The position numbers were made by a program, and so were the translations under genes. A model generated the notes under the pieces. The model did no database searches, was not told the DNA's origin, and was given only the letters and a program-made list of their open reading frames with translations. A stretch of 13,368 bases of DNA, from positions 1 through 13,368 of the forward strand of contig JAISKQ010000157.1 of assembly GCA_031260865.1 (NCBI GenBank), given 5' to 3'. Numbering within the stretch: position 1 is the first letter of the stretch; the number at the start of each line of letters is the position of its first letter. Shown here piece after piece: positions 1 through 6,136 of this stretch. The DNA is from Prevotella sp. GTDB taxonomy: Bacteria; Bacteroidota; Bacteroidia; Bacteroidales; Dysgonomonadaceae.

Positions 1-10
1 ATGAAACGAA

Positions 11-58
11 GCATGATTTTTGTCAAATCACCAAAGTCCATGATAATAAAAATCATGC
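11..58. repeat. Inverted repeat upstream of the S41 protease gene
   Basis: An 11-bp perfect inverted repeat (GCATGATTTTT at 11-21, AAAAATCATGC at 48-58) encloses a 26-nt loop and ends 38 nt before the protease start codon. No T-run follows the right arm, so it is not a standard intrinsic terminator on the plus strand. It could be a hairpin at the 3' end of an upstream transcript, an mRNA leader structure or an operator. I see no TAnnTTTG -7 box between it and the gene. Confidence 0.35.
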
Positions 59-96
59 GAGTTCCATATGGCAACTAAAATCAAAATTATTATCAT

Positions 97-1692
97 ATGA
101 AAAGAGTTATAATCTCCACGCTGTGTCTCTGTGTGGTTGTTCTGACCGCGTCAGCCCAGTTTAAGATGAGCGAAGGGTCAAGGAAAGTCGCGACCACAGT
201 GGCGATCATAGAAAACATGTATGTGGATAAAGTGGATGATGGAAAGTTGGCGGAAGACGCCGTGAAAGCTTTACTGGACAAGCTGGATCCTCATTCCACG
301 TATATAAGCCCGGAGGAGGTAAAAGATATGAATGAGCCTTTGGAAGGCAACTTTGATGGTATAGGTATCTCTTTCAATTTGCTGACGGATACCCTGTATG
401 TTATCGAAGCGCTGCCGGGAGGGCCATCCGAAAAAGTAGGGCTGAGAGCCGGAGATAAGATTTTATATGTGAATGACACGCTTATCGCCGGAGTGAAAAA
501 ATCGACGAAGGATGTTATGTCCCGTCTGAAAGGACCTAAAGGAACTATCGTGAATGTAAAGGTACTGCGCCGGGGGATAAACGAATTGTTAGACTTTAGG
601 ATTGTCCGCGATAAGATTCCTATTTATAGTATCGACGCCACTTACATGGTAGATAAGAATACCGGATATATCAGAATTATACGCTTTGGGGCGACTACAT
701 CGAAAGAATTTCATGAAGCCTTGGCAAAGTTGAAGACGCAAGGACTTGAAAATCTTATTCTCGACTTAGAGTATAACGGCGGAGGATATATGGCTCCGGC
801 AATAGATATTTCCGATGATTTCTTAGACAAGGGAAAGCTTATCGTATATACCGAAGGCAGCCGTCAACCGCGCAGGGATGAATTGTCCACGGCGAAAGGC
901 GTTTTTGAGAAAGGTAAATTAGTCATTATGATAAATGAAGGTTCGGCATCGGCGAGTGAAATACTTTCAGGCGCGGTTCAGGATTGGGACAGAGGGGTGA
1001 TAGTTGGTCGCCGTAGCTTCGGCAAAGGGCTGGTGCAGCGGCAAATACCGTTGCCCGACGAGTCCATGATACGGCTTACCGTTGCCCGTTACTATACGCC
1101 TACAGGACGTTCAATCCAGAAACCCTATACAAAAGGCGATCTTACGTCCTACAACTTGGACGTTATCGACAGATACAACAAGGGCGAAATGATGCACGCC
1201 GACAGCATTCATTTTCCCGATTCATTGAAATATACCACATTGTTGAATCATCGTACAGTGTATGGCGGCGGAGGCATTATGCCGGATTACTTTGTACCTG
1301 CCGATACTTCATTTGCCACTGATTACTATAAGAAGATTTGGATCAAGAGCCTGACCTTGAAGATAGCATACAGCGAGGCGGATAATCATCGTAATGATAT
1401 TCTCGCGCGCTATCCGACCTCAAGCGACTTCTATCAGAAATATACCGTCTCTCAGGAAATATTAGATAAGCTGATCGCCGCCGGTAAGGATGAGAATATA
1501 GAATATGATGAGGAAGGATTTAATAAATCGAAAGATACCTTTATCATGCAAATCAAGGCATACATTGGCAGGGATATATACGATACGGAAACAATGGTCA
1601 AGGTATTGAACGACGATAGCGAAACTTTCAAGAAGGCTTACGAAATTATCAAAAATGATAAATTGTATAATGGCTTATTGAAAGGAAAATAG
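97..1692 (+). CDS. S41 family C-terminal processing peptidase (CtpA/Prc-like)
   Basis: A secreted serine protease of the C-terminal processing family, which trims or degrades envelope proteins in the periplasm. Residues 1-20 form a signal peptide (MKR, hydrophobic stretch, ASA before Gln21). A PDZ domain follows at about 85-170 (NFDGIGISF near 85-93, GLRAGDKIL at 115-123), then the S41 catalytic domain at about 185-345. The Ser-Lys dyad is visible: Ser285 in GSASASEI (282-289), Lys310 in SFGKG and Gln314. Their spacing of 25 and 4 residues equals that of E. coli Prc (430/455/459). The substrate-strand motif reads DLEYNGGG at 223-230. About 190 residues after the catalytic core form the C-terminal region. 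At 531 residues it fits the Bacteroidales homologues. The ATG at 97 is the only start that keeps a full signal peptide. The gene ends at a strong terminator, so it is the last gene of its transcript. Confidence 0.93.
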   Translation: MKRVIISTLCLCVVVLTASAQFKMSEGSRKVATTVAIIENMYVDKVDDGKLAEDAVKALLDKLDPHSTYISPEEVKDMNEPLEGNFDGIGISFNLLTDTLYVIEALPGGPSEKVGLRAGDKILYVNDTLIAGVKKSTKDVMSRLKGPKGTIVNVKVLRRGINELLDFRIVRDKIPIYSIDATYMVDKNTGYIRIIRFGATTSKEFHEALAKLKTQGLENLILDLEYNGGGYMAPAIDISDDFLDKGKLIVYTEGSRQPRRDELSTAKGVFEKGKLVIMINEGSASASEILSGAVQDWDRGVIVGRRSFGKGLVQRQIPLPDESMIRLTVARYYTPTGRSIQKPYTKGDLTSYNLDVIDRYNKGEMMHADSIHFPDSLKYTTLLNHRTVYGGGGIMPDYFVPADTSFATDYYKKIWIKSLTLKIAYSEADNHRNDILARYPTSSDFYQKYTVSQEILDKLIAAGKDENIEYDEEGFNKSKDTFIMQIKAYIGRDIYDTETMVKVLNDDSETFKKAYEIIKNDKLYNGLLKGK

Positions 1693-1720
1693 CGAAGATT
1701 CCGAACAAAATATAGAAAAG

Positions 1721-1752
1721 AGCCGTGTCGAATATCCGACGCGGCTTTTTTT
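1721..1752 (+). terminator. Intrinsic terminator after the S41 protease gene
   Basis: A 10-bp stem pairs 1721-1730 (AGCCGTGTCG) with 1737-1746 (CGACGCGGCT), with one G-U pair and a 6-nt loop, and runs directly into seven T residues (1746-1752). It lies 29 nt after the protease stop codon. Confidence 0.88.
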
Positions 1753-1756
1753 GTCT

Positions 1757-1764
1757 TATATTTG
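1757..1764 (+). promoter_or_regulatory. Candidate -7 box of the Nim-like gene
   Basis: TATATTTG fits the Bacteroidales -7 consensus TAnnTTTG. It sits just after the terminator T-run and 26 nt before the ATG at 1791, which would leave a leader of about 20 nt. No TTTG-like -33 element lies at the expected distance, because that position falls inside the terminator stem, so the call is moderate. Confidence 0.42.
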
Positions 1765-1790
1765 TTTTAAAGAATAAATGGTTTTGCTTT

Positions 1791-2288
1791 ATGATGACAA
1801 TTACTATCAAAGAACGACACCTGATTGAAGAGATTATCTCAAAAAATACAGTTTGTTACGTTGGAATGATAAATACAGACGGGTTGCCTTATGTGATACC
1901 AATGAGTTTCGGGTATAAGGATGATGTGATTTATCTACATTCGGCGCAAGAGGGAGGCTGTATAGAGATTTTGAAAAAGAATCCGAACGTCTGCGTTACC
2001 TTTTGTACGGAATCTACAATGACTTATCAGAATGAGAATGTCGCTTGCAGCTATCGGATGAAAGGCAGCAGCGTGATTTGCCGGGGAAAGGTGGCTTTTG
2101 AAGAGGATTTCGCGGAAAAAGTAAAAGTGTTGGATATTATCATGAAGCAGTATTCCAATCGCGCTTTTACCTATTCGGAACCTGCCGTCAATAATGTCAG
2201 GATATGGAAAGTAGAAGTGGAATCCATCTCTTCAAAAGTATTTGGCGTGCCGCATCCAAATTCGCGCAAGTACAAAAATGAAAAGTGA
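1791..2288 (+). CDS. Pyridoxamine 5'-phosphate oxidase-family (Nim-like) flavin-binding protein
   Basis: A 165-residue FMN-binding split-barrel protein of the type annotated as 'pyridoxamine 5'-phosphate oxidase family', which includes the 5-nitroimidazole reductases (Nim). Visible landmarks are the N-terminal helix (IKERHLIEEII), the first barrel strands with DGLPYVIPMSFGY, the IYLHSAQEGG segment that in the family lies close to the flavin phosphate, and the KKNPNVCVTF strand. This order and length match Nim proteins, but most chromosomal homologues have no proven link to drug resistance, so I assign only a cytoplasmic flavin- or heme-binding reductase fold. The start is set at ATG 1791 (a second ATG follows at 1794). 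A longer reading from a GTG at 1725 would begin inside the terminator stem and add hydrophobic residues unlike the family. It stands alone between a terminator and a convergent operon. Confidence 0.8.
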   Translation: MMTITIKERHLIEEIISKNTVCYVGMINTDGLPYVIPMSFGYKDDVIYLHSAQEGGCIEILKKNPNVCVTFCTESTMTYQNENVACSYRMKGSSVICRGKVAFEEDFAEKVKVLDIIMKQYSNRAFTYSEPAVNNVRIWKVEVESISSKVFGVPHPNSRKYKNEK

Positions 2289-2320
2289 GCAGTCAACAAC
2301 AGTCAGCCTTTCGCGGCGCG

Positions 2321-2378
2321 ATGAAAGCTGATAGCCAACAGCTGATTCATCTCTCTTCTATTATATCAGCTGATTCAT
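2321..2378. repeat. Short repeats and hairpin between convergent genes
   Basis: CAGCTGATTCAT occurs at 2339-2350 and again at 2367-2378, a period of 28 bp. The second copy lies inside the last codons of the NUDIX gene. The first copy also pairs with 2321-2330 (ATGAA and AGCTG with CAGCT and TTCAT, 8-nt loop, two-base bulge). It may serve as a weak two-way terminator, but no good T-run follows. Confidence 0.4.
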
Positions 2379-2921
2379 AGCCAGATACTTCCAAAGCGGG
2401 GCGGCGTGCATCGATTGCATTATCTTGTCGTTGTACAAAAGTTCCTTCACTTCTTCGAGCGACAATAAGTGAACCGAAAGATCTTCCGTCGGTTCCAGAT
2501 TCTGGTCCGACAGTCTTTCCACATCGGTCGCCAAATAGCAATGGATTACATTGGTATGTGTGCCGGGATTAGCCGACGTGACCATTAGTTTTTCCCATTT
2601 TCCGTTTCCGTAGCCCGTTTCTTCCATCAATTCCCGCCGCGCGGATACCATTGGCGAGGCGTCTTCTTTTTCTATCACGCCCGCGCACAATTCCATAGAC
2701 GTACATCGCAGTCCGTGTCTGTATTGCCGTACAAAGACAAACTTCTTGTCTCTTGTGATGGCGACCGTATTCACCCAGTCGGGATATTCCAGCACGTAAT
2801 ATTGAGGAATCCGGTTGCCGTTAGGCAACTCTACACAATCGCGGCGTACGGTAAGCCATGGCTCGCGAAAAAGGTATTCGCTATCCAATACTTTCCACTT
2901 TTTATCATCGGATGTATCCAT
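2361..2921 (-). CDS. NUDIX hydrolase, ADP-ribose pyrophosphatase-like
   Basis: A 186-residue NUDIX hydrolase that probably cleaves a nucleoside diphosphate sugar such as ADP-ribose into two phosphorylated halves. The NUDIX box spans residues 81-104: Gly81, then Arg96-Glu97-Leu98 and Glu100-Glu101, ending in Thr-Gly-Tyr. The REL.EE core that binds the metals is intact. The first half of the box is one residue longer than the classic pattern and reads EKEDASP where a Glu is usual, a variant I believe is common in Bacteroidota. The N-terminal strands (EYLFREPWLTVRRD, YYVLEYPDWVNTVAI) are typical of the ADP-ribose/GDP-mannose pyrophosphatase branch. Substrate cannot be settled from sequence. It is the third gene of a minus-strand operon, 15 nt after the cupin stop codon. 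There is no clear ribosome binding site. Confidence 0.85.
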   Translation of the reverse strand: MDTSDDKKWKVLDSEYLFREPWLTVRRDCVELPNGNRIPQYYVLEYPDWVNTVAITRDKKFVFVRQYRHGLRCTSMELCAGVIEKEDASPMVSARRELMEETGYGNGKWEKLMVTSANPGTHTNVIHCYLATDVERLSDQNLEPTEDLSVHLLSLEEVKELLYNDKIMQSMHAAPLWKYLAMNQLI

Positions 2922-2936
2922 ATCTTGCTTGAGCCA

Positions 2937-3278
2937 TTAGATGAAGAGGAAATCTTCCCTTGCCGGAGTAAAGGTATCTATGACCGCCCCTGCTTCCAAG
3001 CAAGTTAATCCGTGCGGTTTCCTTGAAGGGACGAAGAATCCGTCGCCTTTTTCCAACAGTTGTTTTTTTCCGTCGATGGTGACTTCAAACTTGCCGCTGT
3101 CGATATAGGAAGTTTGCACATGTGGATGGCTATGTATATCTCCGACAGCTCCCGCTTCAAATTCTACTTTTACAAGCATGATATTTTTGTCATAGCCAAG
3201 TATTTGTCGTGTCGTTCCGGGCGCCACATCTTTTATGTCGGCGTCCTTCTTCAATAAAAAGTTTTTGCTTTGTTCCAT
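2937..3278 (-). CDS. Small single-domain cupin protein
   Basis: A 113-residue single cupin barrel. Metal-site residues are visible: His49, His51 and Gln55 in the first cupin motif (HSHPHVQ), where Gln replaces the usual Glu, and His89 in the second (VPSRKPHG). A Gln at this place is also seen in KdgF-type cupins, which act on sugar acids, and in other one-domain cupins of unknown role, so the substrate is open. The gene starts 2 nt after the stop of the peptidyl-prolyl isomerase gene, which implies translational coupling. No signal peptide is present, so it is cytoplasmic while its upstream partner is exported. Confidence 0.83.
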   Translation of the reverse strand: MEQSKNFLLKKDADIKDVAPGTTRQILGYDKNIMLVKVEFEAGAVGDIHSHPHVQTSYIDSGKFEVTIDGKKQLLEKGDGFFVPSRKPHGLTCLEAGAVIDTFTPAREDFLFI

Positions 3279-3280
3279 AA

Positions 3281-4099
3281 TTATTTTTCCAAGATCACCA
3301 CATTCATCACTACATTTTTCAGTGGTCTGTCTTTTTCGTTTGTTTTTATATTTTGTATTTTATCCACTACATCCATTCCCTCCAACACTTCGCCGAAGAC
3401 GGTGTATTCATTGTCGAGAAAGGGAGTCCCGCCTTTTGTTTTATATATTTCGCGTTGGCTGTCCGTGTAAAGTATTTCGGATTCCCGGGCTTTGGCTTTA
3501 GCTTCGGCCTGTACCAGCCAGTTGGCGCGCATTTCGGACGCGGCTACGCTGTCTCCGCTTTTCAATAGGGATTTTAACGCGTCTATATTAGCGGATTGTA
3601 TCTCTCGGTATATTTTTTGTTTCAGCCGCTCATAGCGTTGCTTTTCTATTTCCGATAATTTGTCGTCGAAGCATAGTTCGCCCGTTACAATATAAAACTG
3701 TGAGGCGTCGGATGCTTTTGTCGGATTTTCCGCGTCGCCCCATCGCGCCGCCGCTAAAACCCCACGTTTATGAAACAGTCGAGGGAATTTTATTTCGGCG
3801 GGAATGGTGTCACCGAGTGTTTTATCTTCCGCGATGACCGTTGTGTCGGAGCTGTTTCGGGTTTTGGGGTCTCCGCCTTGTATCATAAAGTCTTTGATGA
3901 CGCGATGAAAAGTGAGATTCTTGTAAAAACCTTCTTCCGCGAGTTTCAGAAAATTATCCCTGTGTCCCGGAGTCTCGTTATAGAGTTTTACTTTTATATT
4001 TCCGTAATTTGTTTGTATGATTACGATAGGTTCTTTGGGCTTATTGCTGCACATGTTTGTAGAAAATAAAATTAGAATGACGAGCCATAATTTTCTCAT
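3281..4099 (-). CDS. Cyclophilin-type peptidyl-prolyl isomerase, probable lipoprotein
   Basis: A 272-residue exported cyclophilin that catalyses cis-trans isomerisation of proline bonds. The hydrophobic N-terminus (MRKLWLVILILF) ends at Cys17 in TNMCSN, a degenerate lipobox, so a lipoprotein is likely. The cyclophilin core starts at about residue 25 (IVIIQTNYGNI). Active-site residues are Arg66, Phe71 and Gln74 (in FHRVIKDFMIQGGDP) and Gln134-Phe135 in SQFYIVTG. The last strands resume at YTVFGEVLEGMDVV (232-245). Between them, at about 141-229, lies a charged helical insertion rich in Glu, Lys and Arg, much longer than the loop in single-domain cyclophilins. The ATG at 4099 is chosen because AAAGGA lies about 9 nt upstream and a -7 box lies just beyond it. 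An in-frame start at 4147 would precede that box. It heads the operon with the cupin and NUDIX genes. Confidence 0.88.
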   Translation of the reverse strand: MRKLWLVILILFSTNMCSNKPKEPIVIIQTNYGNIKVKLYNETPGHRDNFLKLAEEGFYKNLTFHRVIKDFMIQGGDPKTRNSSDTTVIAEDKTLGDTIPAEIKFPRLFHKRGVLAAARWGDAENPTKASDASQFYIVTGELCFDDKLSEIEKQRYERLKQKIYREIQSANIDALKSLLKSGDSVAASEMRANWLVQAEAKAKARESEILYTDSQREIYKTKGGTPFLDNEYTVFGEVLEGMDVVDKIQNIKTNEKDRPLKNVVMNVVILEK

Positions 4100-4124
4100 A
4101 TTGTTGTTTCCTTTATGAATCAAA

Positions 4125-4132
4125 CAAAGATA
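4125..4132 (-). promoter_or_regulatory. Candidate -7 box of the ppi-cupin-nudix operon
   Basis: On the minus strand 4132-4125 reads TATCTTTG, a full match to TAnnTTTG, 25 nt before the ATG at 4099. The nearest TTTG upstream (minus strand 4148-4145) leaves only 12 nt, shorter than expected, so the -33 element is unclear. Confidence 0.5.
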
Positions 4133-4190
4133 ATATTTTTGGGACAAATCATTATAAGATTGACTAAATTTGATGAATAAAAAAATGTAA

Positions 4191-4213
4191 ATAGTATAAT
4201 ATCAATATACTAT
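4191..4213. repeat. 8-bp inverted repeat in the divergent ppi/pyrH region
   Basis: ATAGTATA (4191-4198) and TATACTAT (4206-4213) flank a 7-nt spacer. It lies upstream of both divergent -7 boxes in a very AT-rich stretch. It could be an operator for one or both promoters, or simply AT-rich palindromic noise. Confidence 0.35.
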
Positions 4214-4246
4214 AGTGATATAAAAATCAAAATACTATTTTTGTCT

Positions 4247-4276
4247 TTTATAATCACACAAATTATGTTAGATTTG
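4247..4276 (+). promoter_or_regulatory. Candidate pyrH promoter
   Basis: TTTA (4247-4250), 18 nt of spacer, then TAGATTTG (4269-4276), which fits TAnnTTTG. Transcription would begin near 4282, giving a leader of only about 14 nt. The same 18-nt spacing is seen in front of cls and gmd. Confidence 0.55.
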
Positions 4277-4295
4277 CACTAATTAATTAGAAAGA

Positions 4296-5006
4296 ATGGT
4301 AAAGTATAACAGAATACTCCTCAAATTAAGCGGGGAATCTCTTATGGGAGAGCGGCAATACGGTATCGACGTCAACCGATTGAACGAATATGCCACTCAG
4401 ATAAAGGCTGTTGCCGATATGGGCGTCCAGATCAGTATCGTGATAGGCGGAGGCAATATTTTCCGCGGGCTTAGCGGCGCATCCGATGGATTCGACAGGG
4501 TAAAAGGCGACCAGATGGGAATGTTGGCGACTGTAATCAATAGTCTCGCGTTAAGCTCGGCATTAGTAGCCATCGGGCAAAAATCCAGAGTGCTCACAGC
4601 TATCCGGATGGAGCCTATCGGCGAAATATACAGCAAATGGAAGGCGATAGAAGCGATGGAAAACGGCGAAGTGGCTATCTTATCCTGCGGTACGGGAAAT
4701 CCGTTTTTCACCACAGATACAGGTTCCTCGCTGCGCGGTATAGAGATAGAAGCCGATGTAATGCTGAAAGGCACTCGTGTTGACGGCGTGTACACCGCCG
4801 ATCCGGAAAAAGATCCGACAGCGACCAAGTTTGATTCCATATCCTATGATGAGGTGTACAGCCGCGGACTAAAGGTGATGGACATGACCGCCACCGTGAT
4901 GTGTAAAGAAAACAATCTACCCATCGTTGTTTTCGATATGGATACTCCGGGCAACTTGGAGAAATTGATGAAAGGTGAAAAAATAGGTACATACGTGCAC
5001 GCATAA
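4296..5006 (+). CDS. pyrH: UMP kinase
   Basis: A 236-residue cytoplasmic kinase of the amino-acid-kinase fold that phosphorylates UMP to UDP with ATP, an essential step of pyrimidine nucleotide supply. Landmarks in order are KLSGE (10-14), GGGNIFRG (51-58), GDQMGM (71-76), the nucleotide-binding TGNPFFTTDT (133-142), KGTRVDGVYTADP (158-170) and VMDMTAT (194-200). Length and the EPIGEIYSKWKAIE segment match Bacteroidales PyrH. The start ATG is preceded by AGAAAG very close to the codon, and the predicted leader is short. The stop codon overlaps the start of the next gene (TAATG), so the two are probably translated in a coupled way. frr and rsgA follow, a grouping that links nucleotide supply with translation. 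Confidence 0.97.
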   Translation: MVKYNRILLKLSGESLMGERQYGIDVNRLNEYATQIKAVADMGVQISIVIGGGNIFRGLSGASDGFDRVKGDQMGMLATVINSLALSSALVAIGQKSRVLTAIRMEPIGEIYSKWKAIEAMENGEVAILSCGTGNPFFTTDTGSSLRGIEIEADVMLKGTRVDGVYTADPEKDPTATKFDSISYDEVYSRGLKVMDMTATVMCKENNLPIVVFDMDTPGNLEKLMKGEKIGTYVHA

Positions 5007-5341
5007 TGATGAATAAAATAACTTTTGATGATCAGTTACGCGATCAAGCGGTATCTTTGATTAAGAAAAGGGAAAATCCCGAAAGGGTTAAGATTTTCCT
5101 CATCGAACGAGGACTTAACGAAGAAGATGCTTTCTTGATGCTGAATGATATTATTACATTGGTAAATAAGGACAATCTGAGAACAGCGAAAAGGAATATA
5201 TTCTTTGGTTGTTTGATATGCGCTGTCGGCGCGTTTGTCACAATCGCCGTACATAATGTGTTTCCTTCATTGTTGATTCTGGCGGGAATAGCTCAATTAA
5301 TAATTGGCTTAACCCAGATTCCTAAAGATAAATTTGAATGA
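5006..5341 (+). CDS. Small two-helix membrane protein coupled to pyrH
   Basis: I do not recognise this 111-residue protein. The N-terminal 60 residues are charged and helical, with FDDQLRDQAVSLIKKR and a second element containing IERGLNEEDAFLMLNDII. The pattern suggests a soluble helix-turn-helix-like bundle facing the cytoplasm. Two hydrophobic segments follow, about 64-83 and 85-103, separated only by Asn84, so they should form a tight membrane hairpin. The tail is short and charged (PKDKFE). There is no signal peptide. The first ATG shares its A with the pyrH stop codon (TAATG); a second ATG at 5009 is equally possible. The coupling implies expression at a fixed ratio to UMP kinase, but no function can be given. 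Confidence 0.72.
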   Translation: MMNKITFDDQLRDQAVSLIKKRENPERVKIFLIERGLNEEDAFLMLNDIITLVNKDNLRTAKRNIFFGCLICAVGAFVTIAVHNVFPSLLILAGIAQLIIGLTQIPKDKFE

Positions 5342-5564
5342 AAACAAACTATATAAGAGTGTGCTAAAATGTAGTATGCTATAATACTGTAAACTTGAAA
5401 TTCATAATTTGTAACTTGTAACTAAAAATAAGTAGTAAGTAATGAGTAGTAAGTAGTAAGTAATAAGAGTTTACTAGCTTGCAAGAACTCTTGTAAACTT
5501 TAAACTCAAAACTTTCTCGTAACTTGTAACTTGTAACTTGTAACTAACTAAAACATATAAACCT
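5342..5564 (+). promoter_or_regulatory. Repeat-rich, structured leader before frr
   Basis: This 223-nt gap holds no gene. It contains a hairpin (AGTAT 5373-5377 with ATACT 5384-5388) and three short-repeat tracts: GTAACTT in about 1.9 copies at 5411-5423, AGTAGTAAGTA-type repeats at 5431-5464, and the same 7-bp GTAACTT unit in almost four copies at 5519-5545. Between them lies a cluster of inverted repeats: AAGAGTT/AACTCTT (5465-5471, 5486-5492), AGTTTAC/GTAAACT (5468-5474, 5493-5499) and GAGTTTA/TAAACTC (5467-5473, 5501-5507). All three share one left arm, so only one can form at a time. I find no TAnnTTTG box, so frr may be read from the pyrH promoter. Confidence 0.5.
5519..5545 (+). repeat. 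7-bp tandem repeat (GTAACTT) just before frr
   Basis: Three perfect GTAACTT units and a fourth truncated one (5519-5525, 5526-5532, 5533-5539, 5540-5545) end 19 nt before the frr ATG. Such tracts can gain or lose units by polymerase slippage. Confidence 0.85.
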
Positions 5565-6128
5565 ATGGCAACAGATCTGAAACAAATAGAACAAAAAGCA
5601 GAAACCAAGATGTCTGCTTCAGTTGAATTTTTAGCTGAGACTTTAGCCCACATACGCGCCGGAAAAGCGAATCCGCGCATTCTTGACGGTGTTAAGCTGG
5701 ACTATTACGGCACGCTTACGCCCCTAAGCGGCGTAGCAGCTATTAATACGCCCGACGCGAGAACGATTATTGTTCAACCGTGGGAAAAACAGATGCTGAA
5801 AGAAGTGGAAAAAGCTATTTTAAATTCCGACGTAGGTATTACTCCGGACAATAATGGCGAGATAATCCGTTTGTCTATCCCGCCGTTGACCGAAGAACGC
5901 CGTAAGGCTTTGGTAAAGCAGGCTAAACAAGAAGCGGAAGAAGCGAAAGTAAGTGTCCGTAATGCCCGTCGCGACGCGATTGACGCGATTAAAAAGTCAG
6001 TGAAAGACGGTGTCGGGGAAGATGTGGCTAAAGACGCCGAAGCCAATATGCAAAAACTGCATGATAAGTATATCAAGAAAGTAGATGAAGTTTTCGCGCT
6101 GAAAGAAAAAGAAATTTTGACAGTATAA
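5565..6128 (+). CDS. frr: Ribosome recycling factor
   Basis: A 187-residue cytoplasmic protein that, with EF-G, splits the post-termination ribosome so that it can start a new round of translation. It shows the long three-helix-bundle sequence of the family and its short inserted domain. Landmarks are [14 protein letters not shown] near 27-40, the [15 protein letters not shown] segment, [19 protein letters not shown] near 96-114, and the long helix rich in Lys, Glu and Arg. Length is normal. The ATG at 5565 lacks a Shine-Dalgarno sequence, like most genes here. rsgA begins 8 nt after its stop codon. The unusual feature is the repeat-filled region directly upstream. Confidence 0.97.
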   Translation: MATDLKQIEQKAETKMSASVEFLAETLAHIRAGKANPRILDGVKLDYYGTLTPLSGVAAINTPDARTIIVQPWEKQMLKEVEKAILNSDVGITPDNNGEIIRLSIPPLTEERRKALVKQAKQEAEEAKVSVRNARRDAIDAIKKSVKDGVGEDVAKDAEANMQKLHDKYIKKVDEVFALKEKEILTV

Positions 6129-6136
6129 ATAATTGA

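Noticed and set aside
1..78. Open frame 1 ending in TAA at 76-78, as the tail or whole of a small upstream gene
   Set aside because: Only 25 residues (MKRSMIFVK...), no recognisable family, and it overlaps the inverted repeat. The evidence is too thin to call a gene.
1725..1790. N-terminal extension of the Nim-like protein from GTG 1725
   Set aside because: It starts inside the terminator stem and the extra residues are unlike the family. ATG 1791 suits both fold and candidate promoter.
4100..4147. Longer start of the cyclophilin at 4147
   Set aside because: It would put a hydrophilic tail in front of the signal peptide and start upstream of the -7 box. ATG 4099 has an AAAGGA ribosome binding site.
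4397..4840. 147-residue open frame on the minus strand inside pyrH
   Set aside because: It is a shadow of a well-conserved essential gene; its sequence shows low-complexity Ser/Pro/Ile content and no motif.
5411..5545. CRISPR-like or mobile-element origin for the repeats before frr
   Set aside because: Units are only 7-11 bp with no spacers of even length, no cas genes, no transposase and no target-site duplications.
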